NCBI GenBank assembly: GCA_945889495.1
Contig: CAMDBU010000024.1
Location: forward strand, 1 to 46,020
Length of the DNA stretch: 46,020 nucleotides
Reading direction: 5' to 3'
From: Syntrophobacter sp. SbD2
GTDB lineage: Bacteria > Desulfobacterota > Binatia > UBA9968
The position numbers were made by a program, and so were the translations under genes. This document shows positions 17,124 to 25,247 of this stretch, piece by piece (positions within the stretch are counted from its first letter, which is position 1; the number at the start of each line of letters is the position of its first letter). A model generated the notes under the pieces. That model was not told the DNA's origin and did no database searches. It was given only the letters and a program-made list of their open reading frames with translations.

Positions 17124-17837
17124 ATGGCTTTTGACCTAAAATACTACCAGTTGACTTGTGAATATCGGTTTAAGCCGATTTTGGATTATTACGCTTATAT
17201 GCATAAAATAGGCTCGCCGTTCAGTGAGGATTATCAGCACTGGCAAACCTCAGGCCTAAAACTAAATTTTACGAATCCAAAAGATAGGAGTTCGTTGGCA
17301 ATCGAGCATAATCGATTAGCAGTAACAATTGACGTCCCTTCAACACCGGACGTGCTTGAAACTAGGTTTCAGCGAGCTTTCAAAGAATATCAAAAACACG
17401 TCAAAGTTAATGAATTCCGACGACTCGGAGTGCGGTCGGTCTCGATGGTAGGCGTTGAGTTTGCTTTTGAAGAGTTGGTTAAAATCATGCAGACGAAACT
17501 TCTTCCCAAAGACGACACCCTTTCTCAAATTGTAGGGGTGCATGTCAAAGATTTTATGTACAATATAGTTACAGAAAGAGATGGAACTAGCATTCATGTT
17601 ATCTGTGGACCCGTTAAAAAAAATGAGATGTCGAGGTGGTATAGTCCAGCTGCAATGACGTCTGACCCAGAAGACGAGATTAAAGAAATTATTTACCCTA
17701 ATGTCGCTCTATTTGTCGACTGCGATTGCTACAATGACAAACCGAGTTCCAAAATTGCCGAAACATTTATTCAGGCTGGATTAAAAACAGCAGTTTCGAT
17801 TCCCGAGCGGATAGTGAAATACATTCTGGAGCAATAA
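17124..17837 (+). CDS. Uncharacterised protein, first gene of an AT-rich three-gene operon (possibly TIGR04255-like)
   Basis: A 237-residue soluble protein with no transmembrane segments. The layout is an N-terminal LTCEYRFKPIL strand, a central RRLGVRSVSMVGVEFAFEEL and a late NVALFVDCDCYND strand, followed by helices to the end. This resembles the TIGR04255 family found near mobile and defence genes, but the match is by eye and weak. Codon use is clearly richer in A and T than in the flanking metabolic genes, suggesting horizontal transfer. GAGGG lies 14 bases before the ATG. It is separated from the next gene by three bases. Function unknown; a sensor role in a defence cassette is speculation. 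Confidence 0.7.
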   Translation: MAFDLKYYQLTCEYRFKPILDYYAYMHKIGSPFSEDYQHWQTSGLKLNFTNPKDRSSLAIEHNRLAVTIDVPSTPDVLETRFQRAFKEYQKHVKVNEFRRLGVRSVSMVGVEFAFEELVKIMQTKLLPKDDTLSQIVGVHVKDFMYNIVTERDGTSIHVICGPVKKNEMSRWYSPAAMTSDPEDEIKEIIYPNVALFVDCDCYNDKPSSKIAETFIQAGLKTAVSIPERIVKYILEQ

Positions 17838-17840
17838 TTT

Positions 17841-18491
17841 ATGGTTGGATTAGGCGCATCACAGCAAACTCCACCGGCCATTGAAACAACATTGATTAGT
17901 CAAGATAACCTTTGGTCGCTTGGCACAACAGGTGGAATTTCAAACGGGCATAAGGGTGAACTTCGTCAGAGAAACGACATTGAATGTTCTACTCTTGCGA
18001 TGCGGGGCCGGACTGGCATTGACCGGGAAAATCCTACGGTACAGCTGGGCGTAAAGTCAGAGGATAGGTCGCACGCCAGTGAGACAAAAAGTACACCAGC
18101 ATTTAGTGATTTCCTTTTTCGACGGAAAATTGCCGAACTCATATCCCTGCTCAACGAACTTAAGCGAAATCTTACTAGTCCGGACGGTGCCAGGATAATG
18201 ACGTCATTTCGGAGTTCGTTGGAACAAATCTGGCACGTCGCTGGTGCTCTTCCAAGAGAAAAATTAATTATAGTAAGTGCGGTGGAAGAGGCAGTGCGAA
18301 ATAGGAAATGGCGAGAGCTCACTATTGGACAGGTAGACGTTCTCATACGCGTGTTATCCAATGTTAATAGTGGTGCCGAGATTTCAAGCAAGGAACTAGA
18401 TAGGGCATTCTTAGCTATCCACAGAAGTCAGATTGATATCTATCCATCTGCCGGCGAAGATTTTGATGACGACGAATCAGAAGTCTCCTAA
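17841..18491 (+). CDS. Uncharacterised middle gene of the AT-rich operon (disordered N-terminus, helical and acidic C-terminus)
   Basis: A 216-residue protein I do not recognise. The first 90 residues or so look unstructured (polar, many Ser, Thr, Gly). Residues about 95-200 look helical (FRRKIAELISLLNELKRNL, then VDVLIRVLSNV), and the end is strongly acidic (EDFDDDESEVS). It starts three bases after gene 1 and overlaps gene 3 by 26 bases, so the three are almost certainly translated together. An acidic tail placed just before a nuclease gene is typical of an inhibitor or adaptor partner, but that is inference. Confidence 0.65.
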   Translation: MVGLGASQQTPPAIETTLISQDNLWSLGTTGGISNGHKGELRQRNDIECSTLAMRGRTGIDRENPTVQLGVKSEDRSHASETKSTPAFSDFLFRRKIAELISLLNELKRNLTSPDGARIMTSFRSSLEQIWHVAGALPREKLIIVSAVEEAVRNRKWRELTIGQVDVLIRVLSNVNSGAEISSKELDRAFLAIHRSQIDIYPSAGEDFDDDESEVS

Positions 18492-19290
18492 GAGCAAAGA
18501 TTGGTTTCTCGAAACTTCTGTCCCAAGAAATCTTTTCTTTGGTCATTCTCTCCAGCGAGAAGACGTCAAAAAACATTTGGGCCGAGCGAAATGCTGGAGT
18601 TCTCATTATGTGCGTATGGAGTATAAACGTTCGGTAGTTAAGACATTGATTGATTTGTACCATGTCGCCTTAGAGGAAGACTCTCCGAGTGATGCGCTAA
18701 CGTTCTTTTCTCAGTCCTACAAAATAAGGGAGGCAAAAACGGTTCTAAGCGCGGTAGGTGAGCTAGCGAAAGAGCCAGATATTCTTAACAATAAGGAAAA
18801 ATTCCTCATCAAATTGCAAATGTTAATTGCATCTGCAGAACGTCACCTCGACAATGTCGTTGAATTCGTGAAAAATGAAACTGATTGTCCTCTAGCGAAA
18901 GCTTCGACTTCTAAAAATTACAAAACATTCCTTGACGAAATCAGTTGTAGAACTAACTGCGATGTTGACTCGTTGTGGCATAAGTCCAAGCCCCAAATTA
19001 GGCAGCTGACTAGTGTTGAAGCCCGAGCGGATCACGGTTCAAACGATGGGTTCACTAAACATCTGCAGGTTGTCGAAAGTGCAATTGACAACCCGAGCGC
19101 GCCAAAATCCATATTGAACTGCAAGAAAGTTGGGGATTTCGTAATTGCTTTGGAGATGCCAAGAGGGCTAAGGATGCTGACCACTGATAGGGCTTTTGAA
19201 GCCATATGCGCAGTTCTCAAAAAAGATTTCGTTCGATTGCGGTCACTATCGGAATTGCGCAGAGAGCGAGATGCGCAACTTTCTACTTAG
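18466..19290 (+). CDS. PIN-like domain protein, third gene of the AT-rich operon (candidate RNase toxin/effector)
   Basis: A 274-residue protein whose two ends look like a split PIN domain. KDWFLETSVPRN (Glu16 where PIN usually has Asp) and YVRMEYKRSVV (Glu52) are near the start. GDFVIALEMPRGLRMLTTDR (Asp224 and Asp241) near the end matches the closing 'D.....a......l.T.D' of VapC-type PIN nucleases. Between them lies a helical insert of about 150 residues, which is unusual. PIN domains are metal-dependent RNases. The ATG at 18466 is chosen over an upstream TTG because the fold begins directly after it; it overlaps the previous gene. AT-rich like its operon partners. It could be an abortive-infection effector or a large VapC relative. 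Confidence 0.68.
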   Translation: MTTNQKSPKSKDWFLETSVPRNLFFGHSLQREDVKKHLGRAKCWSSHYVRMEYKRSVVKTLIDLYHVALEEDSPSDALTFFSQSYKIREAKTVLSAVGELAKEPDILNNKEKFLIKLQMLIASAERHLDNVVEFVKNETDCPLAKASTSKNYKTFLDEISCRTNCDVDSLWHKSKPQIRQLTSVEARADHGSNDGFTKHLQVVESAIDNPSAPKSILNCKKVGDFVIALEMPRGLRMLTTDRAFEAICAVLKKDFVRLRSLSELRRERDAQLST

Positions 19291-19372
19291 ATCTCACCAC
19301 ATCTGATATTTGGTTAATGTTAAACGTATGGCCGAGCTGGGGTCTTGAGTCTTGACCAGGTAGAAACGGGCC

Positions 19373-19470
19373 ATTCAAGTCCGGTTCGAACCGCTTTCAC
19401 CTTCCGCCAACTCTTTCATCAAATCGCCCACCGACGCGAGCTTTTCCAACTCACGCGCTTTGCTGGTACA
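19373..19470 (-). pseudogene. Decayed 3' end of a second MmgE/PrpD gene
   Basis: Read on the minus strand this segment encodes KARELEKLASVGDLMKEL, then AEGESGSNRT and a stop. It corresponds to the last 28 residues of the intact MmgE/PrpD protein at 19968-21374 (KARQLEKLASVADLMQML, then AAGEAGSSQT). By my count about 73 of 88 DNA positions agree with 19966-20053. Nothing upstream of this fragment continues the gene: it is cut by the hairpin element at 19471-19495. It is a remnant, not a functional gene. Confidence 0.75.
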
Positions 19471-19495
19471 GAAAAAGGTACCAGGAGTCTTTTTC
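19471..19495. repeat. REP-like hairpin (gaaaaag ... ctttttc)
   Basis: GAAAAAG-GTACCAGGAGT-CTTTTTC is a short palindrome with the same build as the element at 39057-39083. Words of the GGTACCAGGAGTCTTTTT kind recur as REP-type elements in many bacterial genomes, where they are linked with IS200-like tyrosine transposases (established for REPs generally, inferred here). It abuts the truncated MmgE/PrpD remnant. Confidence 0.5.
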
Positions 19496-19544
19496 TTTCC
19501 CCACTTGTCGCAGCCTCTTCAATGCAAGCTAATCGCATCCGAAG

Positions 19545-19940
19545 CTAATCCAGCGGTGCTTTACCACCCGCTTTGATCTCTTGCCCTTCGGGGCCAAAGC
19601 GGGAGTTTTCATAGGTTTCCGCCCGCGTTCCCAAGAATACATAACCCGTGTGGCTCGACGCTTCCTGCTGGTAGTATTGTCCTTTGGGAATCACGACCAA
19701 GACACCAGGAGTAATCGACTGCCGCGTTCCATCCGGGAAATTCAACCAACATTCGCCCTCTAGACCATAAAAGGTTTGATCCGCGGTATGTCTGTGCATC
19801 GGACCTTTGTCACCCGGAGGGCTATTGTGAATCCAGACATGGGAGGTAGCGGAGTTAAAAAGCAGATTGTCGTGCTTGCGAAGACCGACAATTCCTTTTA
19901 CCGACGGATGCTCGCTGACATCGATACGCTTAACCGGCAT
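19545..19940 (-). CDS. Cupin-domain protein
   Basis: A 131-residue single-domain cupin. The first cupin motif is visible as IHNSPPGDKGPMHRHTADQT, giving His-x-His and the later FYGLEGECWLNFPDG with Glu. The second motif is VVIPKGQYYQQEASSHTG. Cupins of this size bind one metal and act as dioxygenases, isomerases or sensors of small acids. The start four codons inside the longest frame is preferred because GGAGG precedes it. It lies just 27 bases downstream of the MmgE/PrpD gene on the same strand, so the two are probably one transcription unit. Confidence 0.87.
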   Translation of the reverse strand: MPVKRIDVSEHPSVKGIVGLRKHDNLLFNSATSHVWIHNSPPGDKGPMHRHTADQTFYGLEGECWLNFPDGTRQSITPGVLVVIPKGQYYQQEASSHTGYVFLGTRAETYENSRFGPEGQEIKAGGKAPLD

Positions 19941-19967
19941 AAACACCTCCATCGCGGATCGCGCTGT

Positions 19968-21374
19968 TCAAGTCTGGCTCGATCCGGCTTCACCTGCCGC
20001 CAACATTTGCATCAAATCGGCCACCGACGCAAGTTTTTCCAACTGGCGCGCTTTGCCGATAACGATGTCCTGGCGCGCCGGCGCCATTCGCCCACGCGCG
20101 CAGGCGCGGAATTTGGCTTCGACTTCGGCCGGCGACATGGGATTGTTGGGATGGCCTTTGGGAAAAGCCACTTCAACTTCCCGGCTCTCGCCGCTGTGCA
20201 AGATCAACTTCACCGCCGCCGGGTAGCTGCCCGGCGTGTACTTGGTCAAGCTGGCATCGGTGCGCACTGAGACGCGCGCCATGGCGGCTCGCATTTCGGG
20301 TTGCAGCCAGCGCCCAGGGGCGAATTGCGCTTCGGAAATCTCGCCGTCGGCGAGCGCCGCCGCAGCGAGATAGTAAAAACTATGATCGGCGCTTTCGCGG
20401 CTCTCCGGGTAGCGCCGTTGTTGGTCCGCCGCTTGCGCCCTGACGATTGGGATATCGGCCATCGTTACTTCAACGCGCTCGACTTCGCACGCGGAATCAA
20501 TGATACCGGCGCGCGCTTGGAGAATGCCGGCGACCATGGTCTGGGCCGTGCCGATGCAAGGATAGGCTTTGATCGCCGAGGTCAGGATGCGATAGCGCTC
20601 GCCGATCGGCTGCGTGAGCAGATCTAGTTGCGCCCCGGCGAGCATTCCGGTGCTAAGCCCGCGCGGGTGTTCGATCACGCCGAGCGCGCCGGTCATGCCC
20701 TCGGCGGCAAACAGCGCGCATAGCACCGCTTGGGATGCCACCATGGCGTTGGCGCTGGCTTTGGAATTGGCCAGCTGCCCGGTGCGCACGACGGCGAGCG
20801 TGTTGCCGTGGGTCGCCGACAGCGCCGCCGAATGGGCGAGCTGCTCGGCATTCAATCCCATCAAGCGGCCGGCGATCAATGGCGCCGCCAATGCCGATGC
20901 GGTGGTGTGATCCCAAGTGGCGCGTTTGGGAATGATGTCTTGCATGCGGCAATAAATCTCGTAACCCAGCGCCACGCTGGCGATCACGCTCAGCCCCGAG
21001 GCGCGAAATTTTTCGCCCACCGAAAGCGCCACCGCGATATTGTCGCTCGGATGGCCCATCTGACCGGGACCGATGTAAGCATCGTTCAAGTCCAGCGAGC
21101 GAATGAGAATACCATTGAGCAACACGGCCTGCGGCAAATTAACCCGCAGCGATGAACCGATCACGGTGCAGTCCGGGCTACCGCCGAGCTGGGCGAACAC
21201 GCGCGCCGCCCGGGCAAATGCCGGCTCCTCGCCCGCCGCCAACGCGCAGCCGATGGCGTCGAGAATCAGCGCCTTGGTATGTTCGACAACCGCCGAGGGA
21301 ATGTCTGCGGCGGCAACGCTGAGCACGTTGGCGGCGATTTGCTGCACCAGAGTGGGTGAATCCGTGCTGACCAT
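19968..21374 (-). CDS. MmgE/PrpD family protein (2-methylcitrate dehydratase-like)
   Basis: A 468-residue protein of normal MmgE/PrpD length. The N-terminal helical domain shows HTKALILDAIGCALAAGEEP, NGILIRSLDLNDAYIGPGQM and GHPSDNIAVALSVGE, all standard for the family. The C-terminal lid includes YPCIGTAQTMVAGILQARAG and VEVAFPKGHPNNPMSPAEVE. Relatives include 2-methylcitrate dehydratase, cis-aconitate decarboxylase and iminodisuccinate epimerase. The substrate here is unknown; a hydroxy-acid or tricarboxylate dehydration or isomerisation would suit the cupin neighbour. The Shine-Dalgarno sequence is weak. A decayed copy of its 3' end lies on the other side of the cupin gene. Confidence 0.9.
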   Translation of the reverse strand: MVSTDSPTLVQQIAANVLSVAAADIPSAVVEHTKALILDAIGCALAAGEEPAFARAARVFAQLGGSPDCTVIGSSLRVNLPQAVLLNGILIRSLDLNDAYIGPGQMGHPSDNIAVALSVGEKFRASGLSVIASVALGYEIYCRMQDIIPKRATWDHTTASALAAPLIAGRLMGLNAEQLAHSAALSATHGNTLAVVRTGQLANSKASANAMVASQAVLCALFAAEGMTGALGVIEHPRGLSTGMLAGAQLDLLTQPIGERYRILTSAIKAYPCIGTAQTMVAGILQARAGIIDSACEVERVEVTMADIPIVRAQAADQQRRYPESRESADHSFYYLAAAALADGEISEAQFAPGRWLQPEMRAAMARVSVRTDASLTKYTPGSYPAAVKLILHSGESREVEVAFPKGHPNNPMSPAEVEAKFRACARGRMAPARQDIVIGKARQLEKLASVADLMQMLAAGEAGSSQT

Positions 21375-21533
21375 AGTTAACGACGAGCATTACTCCGAGT
21401 CGGCTCGTGCCGCAACATGCTTTCTCCGATCAGCCTGCCTTAATGATCGGTGGCATAACTGCAGATGCATGAGGCTGGACAAAGCCGCCACCGACCGCTC
21501 TTCCTAGGCGCGTGGCTGCGCTTATACACTATA

Positions 21534-21646
21534 TACGCAACTATAATCGGCTATGCGCAATTTATAGCTGCGCATAGGTTTTTTAATTGTGCGTAAATGT
21601 GGTTTAATTGCGTATACAAATCGCTTTTACTCCAATGCGCAATTAA
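21534..21646. promoter_or_regulatory. Array of repeated TTAATTGCGCATA-like motifs before the fic gene (probable operators)
   Basis: In the AT-rich leader of the Fic gene one motif recurs at least five times in both orientations. TACGCAACTATAA is at 21535-21547. CTATGCGCA at 21551-21559 is mirrored exactly by TGCGCATAG at 21569-21577. TTAATTGTGCGTAAA is at 21583-21597, TTTAATTGCGTATAC at 21603-21617 and AATGCGCAATTAA at 21634-21646. Such clustering directly upstream of a protein with an N-terminal winged-helix-like region suggests autoregulation (inference). Confidence 0.6.
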
Positions 21647-21657
21647 GGAGCCCATGA

Positions 21658-23058
21658 ATGGCAAAACAAATACCCGAACAAGAGCTGAAAGCTATTCAAG
21701 AGGCAATACGGCGCCATCCCGGTGGTGTCACGTTCCAACAGATCGCTGACGAGCTGAAAGCCGACCTACCACGCCGTACCCTCCAATATCGACTGAAGTA
21801 CCTCGTGAATGCTAACCGCATTGTCACGGAGGGCGCGGGGCGGTGGACGAAATATCGCCTGCCGCAGGAACAGCAGGTCGAGTTCACCGACGCGGCAGCC
21901 GTGCAAGATAAATCAGAAGCCGAGGCGGCCTTTCCCCTCTCCAAAACATCCGTCGAAATCCAGGGTTATCTCCGTCAGCCAACCACGGCCCGCAAACCGG
22001 TCGGCTATAACCGTGCTTTTCTGGAATCGTACCGGCCCAACGTTACCGCCTATCTTTCGCCCGCGGAGCGCGCGCGCCTGAGAAATGCCGGCAGCCCAAA
22101 CCTCGCGCCTCAACCCGCAGGGACCTACGCAAAACAGCTACTAAGCCGGCTTCTCATCGACCTGTCGTGGAACTCAAGCCGCCTGGAGGGCAACACCTAC
22201 TCTCTGCTGGACACCAGGCGCCTAATCGAGTTCGGCGAACAGCCCGAAGGCCGAGAGCCGCTTGAAGCCCAGATGATTCTCAACCACAAGGACGCGATCG
22301 CGTTTCTCGTCGGGGCGGCCGACGATATCGGCTTCAACCGCTATACGATTCTCAACCTTCACGCCATACTCGCGAATAATCTGCTGGCGGATCCGTCGGC
22401 GGCCGGAAGACTGAGACGCATCGGCGTGGGTATTGAAAAATCCACCTATCACCCACCTGAAGTTCCGCAGATCATCGAGGAATGCTTTGACCAAATACTG
22501 GCAACGGCCGCGGCCATCGAAGACCCGTTCGAACAGGCCTTCTTCGTCATGGTGCATTTGCCTTACCTCCAACCCTTCGACGACGTTAACAAGCGCGTCT
22601 CGCGTCTTGCCGCAAGCATCCCTTTCATCAAAGGCAATCTCTCTCCCCTGTCGTTCACCGAAGTTGCGCGCTCGATCTACACGGACGCCGTTCTCGGCGT
22701 GTACGAACTGAATAAAATCGATCTGCTCAAGGACTTGTTCATCTGGGCCTATGAGCGGTCCGCCGCGCGATACGTAGCCGTCAGGCAATCGCTCGGCGAG
22801 CCTGATCCTTTTCGGCTGCAACACCGTGCAGCGCTGCGCAACATTGTCGGCGAGGTCATACGCGCGCGCATGGACAGGAAGGCGGCAGCGGCTCACGTCG
22901 CAAAATGGACCCAGGAGAACGTGGCTCCCGCCGACCGCGACCGATTCAGGGAAATAGCCGAAAGCGAACTGCTCGGCCTGCACGAAGGAAACTATGCTCG
23001 CTACGAGATACGGCCCGCCGAATTCGCGGGCTGGCAACAGGTCTGGAAAGAAACCTGA
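21658..23058 (+). CDS. Fic family protein with N-terminal winged-helix-like domain
   Basis: A 466-residue protein. Residues 1-70 look like a winged helix (EAIRRHPGGVTFQQIADEL, then RRTLQYRLKYLVNANRIV). The Fic core follows. An inhibitory-type helix motif is visible as WNSSRLEGN (Ser173, Glu177, Gly178), and the active-site loop as HLPYLQPFDDVNKRVSR (His300 to Arg316). This is the HPYxxPFDDxNKR variant of the classical HPFxxGNGRxxR. Fic enzymes transfer AMP or other phosphate-containing groups to target proteins. The variant loop keeps the catalytic His and anion-binding Asn-Lys-Arg, so activity is plausible. The built-in inhibitory helix suggests self-control. No separate antitoxin gene is present. 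Base composition matches the host, unlike the AT-rich operons nearby. Confidence 0.9.
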   Translation: MAKQIPEQELKAIQEAIRRHPGGVTFQQIADELKADLPRRTLQYRLKYLVNANRIVTEGAGRWTKYRLPQEQQVEFTDAAAVQDKSEAEAAFPLSKTSVEIQGYLRQPTTARKPVGYNRAFLESYRPNVTAYLSPAERARLRNAGSPNLAPQPAGTYAKQLLSRLLIDLSWNSSRLEGNTYSLLDTRRLIEFGEQPEGREPLEAQMILNHKDAIAFLVGAADDIGFNRYTILNLHAILANNLLADPSAAGRLRRIGVGIEKSTYHPPEVPQIIEECFDQILATAAAIEDPFEQAFFVMVHLPYLQPFDDVNKRVSRLAASIPFIKGNLSPLSFTEVARSIYTDAVLGVYELNKIDLLKDLFIWAYERSAARYVAVRQSLGEPDPFRLQHRAALRNIVGEVIRARMDRKAAAAHVAKWTQENVAPADRDRFREIAESELLGLHEGNYARYEIRPAEFAGWQQVWKET

Positions 23059-23066
23059 GCCGCGCC

Positions 23067-23081
23067 CCCGCCCGCGGCGGG
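23067..23081 (+). terminator. GC-rich hairpin after the fic gene (cccgcc-cgc-ggcggg)
   Basis: A perfect 6-bp stem with a 3-base loop, 8 bases after the Fic stop codon. It lacks a strong T-tract, so intrinsic termination is only possible. The rest of the 23059-23502 gap shows no gene and no further clear structure. Confidence 0.4.
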
Positions 23082-23502
23082 TATAAGTCTCGACTCTGTT
23101 TTCAGCCATCGGGGGAGGAAAAGGAGCTGGGTATATATTGAAGTTCAATGGCGCTTGGCGTTTCAATATCAGCCATCAAACAACAAGCCGCGATGCGCAT
23201 GCCCGTATGATGACGGGCCTCGGCGATAATTTTTTCAAACGCAGAATAACCGGCGGGCTACTCGAACAACTCTAACCGACCGACCCGGTGTTGCGCATGA
23301 CCGCCAACTCCCGCCCCGCTCGCCTTGCTTGATACGAACAGCAATGGAGAACGAATTTACCGTGCCGTGCTCGTCGACGCGGATTCGCCCCTGTACGAGC
23401 GCTTTACCGTAATACTCAGGCAGCGCCCCACACTCGCGATTTGCAGTTGCGAACCAGGAGCTTATTCGATTAGGATTCGGCGCTATGGAGCGGGCAGCCG
23501 AC

Positions 23503-24618
23503 ATGAGAAAATTACCGATGCGAGTTGCTGTCCTGATTGGTCTCGCGCTCGTCAATTCGATTTTTCTTCCCGCTGTCTTCGCCCAGTCACAACCGGATTG
23601 GGACAAACTCGTCGCCGCGGCTGAGAAGGAAGGCGAAGTGACGATCTACGGCCAGGCGCGCGCCGGCGTCGCCAAGTCGATCCATGCCTTCGCCGACGCC
23701 TATCCAAAGATCAAAATAAATTTCGTCGGCGGGCAGGGCAGCGATCTATCCAAGAAAGTCTTCGCCGAACGACGCGCGGGCAAGTATCTTGCCGATGTCG
23801 CCGTCGGCGGCAGTCCGCCGATGATTCTGTACCACAAAGCCAGCGCGCTCAAATCGTTGCCCGAGATTTTAGTTGCACCCGAGGTCCGCGATCTATCCAA
23901 GTGGTGGGGCAAGCGGCATTTTTATGCCGACAGCGACAATCGCTATGTCTTCATGTCGCAAGGCGATGCCGGCTCGGGGATCGGCGCGATCAACACCGGA
24001 CTGGTGAAGGCGAGCGAGATCAAGTCCTGGTGGGATCTGCTCAACCCCAAGTGGAAGGGCAAGTTGGTGAGTAACGATCCGCGCGGCCTGGGCAACGTCG
24101 GCAGTTGGCGCTTCCTCTATTACGACGACGATCTTGGCGCCAAATATCTGCGCCGGCTGGTGGCGGAGATGGATATTATTTTCGCCCAGGACGAGCGCCA
24201 GATGATGGATTGGCTGGCGGCGGGAAAATATCAAATCAACTTGCTGGCCAAAATCGAAAATACCGCCACCGCGCGCAAGCAGGGTTTGCCGGTGGCGCAA
24301 ATCTTTAGCGACAAAGAAGGCGACGCCATCGCCAGTGGCTCGGGGCATATTAGCGCGTTCAAGGACGGTCCCCATCCCAATGCCGCGCAGCTTTACGTCA
24401 ACTGGTTTTTGTCACGCGACGGTCAACTCCATTGGCAAAAGCACACCGGCAGAAATTCCTTTCGCACAGATATCCCCAAGGACATGCTCGAGTTTCTCGA
24501 CATTCAGGTTCCTAAAGAGGGCGGCAAGTACATGCTGACAAGTCTGGCGAAATACGAAGACATCGAGCCGGTGCGAAAGTTGGTCGGGGAACTTTTCGGT
24601 GACGGCAAGAGGCGGTAG
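23503..24618 (+). CDS. Extracellular solute-binding protein, Fe(III)/family 1 type
   Basis: A 371-residue exported protein. The signal peptide is MRKLPMRVAVLIGLALVNSI, cleavage after VFAQS. It has the family opening WDKLVAAAEKEGEVTIYGQA, then EIKSWWDLLNPKWKGKLVSN and PHPNAAQLYVNWFLSRDGQ. It shares segments with the binding proteins at 1459-2673 and 10193-11344. An ATG six codons upstream is possible, but the signal peptide begins best here and GGAG lies about 12 bases upstream. No permease or ATPase gene is adjacent; the flanks are Fic and a gene-poor AT-rich stretch. Confidence 0.87.
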   Translation: MRKLPMRVAVLIGLALVNSIFLPAVFAQSQPDWDKLVAAAEKEGEVTIYGQARAGVAKSIHAFADAYPKIKINFVGGQGSDLSKKVFAERRAGKYLADVAVGGSPPMILYHKASALKSLPEILVAPEVRDLSKWWGKRHFYADSDNRYVFMSQGDAGSGIGAINTGLVKASEIKSWWDLLNPKWKGKLVSNDPRGLGNVGSWRFLYYDDDLGAKYLRRLVAEMDIIFAQDERQMMDWLAAGKYQINLLAKIENTATARKQGLPVAQIFSDKEGDAIASGSGHISAFKDGPHPNAAQLYVNWFLSRDGQLHWQKHTGRNSFRTDIPKDMLEFLDIQVPKEGGKYMLTSLAKYEDIEPVRKLVGELFGDGKRR

Positions 24619-25082
24619 CGCGTGAGCGATATGACAAGCAGAAAAATTTATCTATAAGCCAATGTCATAGGTAAAGATTCGACCCCAATCGTTGTTCAAT
24701 CGTTGTTGGAATTTGAAGGGTAAAGGACACCACTCACGATTCTTCATTTTTCTCACTGGTACATTCTGGTCAGTATCTTTAATTTTCGCTGTAATTCGCA
24801 TACGGCTAAATGATTTAATTTTGCCTCAAGCAAGCATCAATCCTGCAAAATCTTTACGCAAAAGACAGACACAAATATTTCCGCGAATGGAACAAATTTG
24901 GGCTAAAGAGTGGAACTCTGAAAAATGGTCGAGTGCAAGTGCAAGTCAGGATACGAAACGAAACGGTTAAACATCCTGAGGCGGACAAGCGTAGGATCAG
25001 ACCTGAGCATCGATTTGGGCAAGCAGTGGGGTCAGGCTACGCAGTGGGCAGGCTTCGCTATCTTGCACTCTGTTCCGCATCA
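24619..25082. other. Gene-poor AT-rich stretch
   Basis: No convincing gene. The plus-strand open frame at 24692-24970 lacks a ribosome site and recognisable features. The words ATCAGACCTGAGCATCGAT near 24990 recur in altered form (ATCAGGCCTGAGCATGGAT) near 30381, so this stretch is partly shared with the flank of the third copy of the small repeated gene. Confidence 0.4.
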
Positions 25083-25247
25083 CTACGGCTCGCTAATTTC
25101 GAATCCCAAGCTGCGCAGCAACGAGACGGTCTCTTCTTCGGTCAGGGTGCGCCCAGCCTTCTCGTGCGCTCTGATTAGATGCACCATCATCTCGGGCTTG
25201 AGCATCATCCAATCCGGCACCTTGGCGATGGTCACACCCTCTTCCAT
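25083..25247 (-). CDS. 54-residue small protein, copy 1 of a repeated family
   Basis: An unbroken 54-codon frame beginning MEEGVTIAKVPDWMMLKPEM and ending LLRSLGFEISEP, with GGAG a suitable distance before the ATG. A second intact copy at 30527-30694 differs at only 8 of 54 residues by my count. Most changes are conservative, which argues for selection on protein. Predicted to be one or two helices with a TLTEEET segment; no family recognised. A truncated third copy is at 26475-26573. An AT-rich orphan gene sits between copies 1 and 3'-truncated copy 2. Confidence 0.7.
   Translation of the reverse strand: MEEGVTIAKVPDWMMLKPEMMVHLIRAHEKAGRTLTEEETVSLLRSLGFEISEP

Noticed and set aside
19345-19548. 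Plus-strand open frame MSLDQVETGHSS...
   Set aside because: The segment is better explained by the minus-strand PrpD remnant plus a hairpin element.
22222-23166. Long minus-strand open frame opposite the fic gene
   Set aside because: It is an antisense shadow: the plus strand carries a complete Fic protein with all motifs, and the minus frame has no recognisable features or ribosome site.
24692-24970. AT-rich plus-strand open frame of 92 codons
   Set aside because: No ribosome site, no family resemblance, and it ends in low-complexity sequence; not enough to call a gene.
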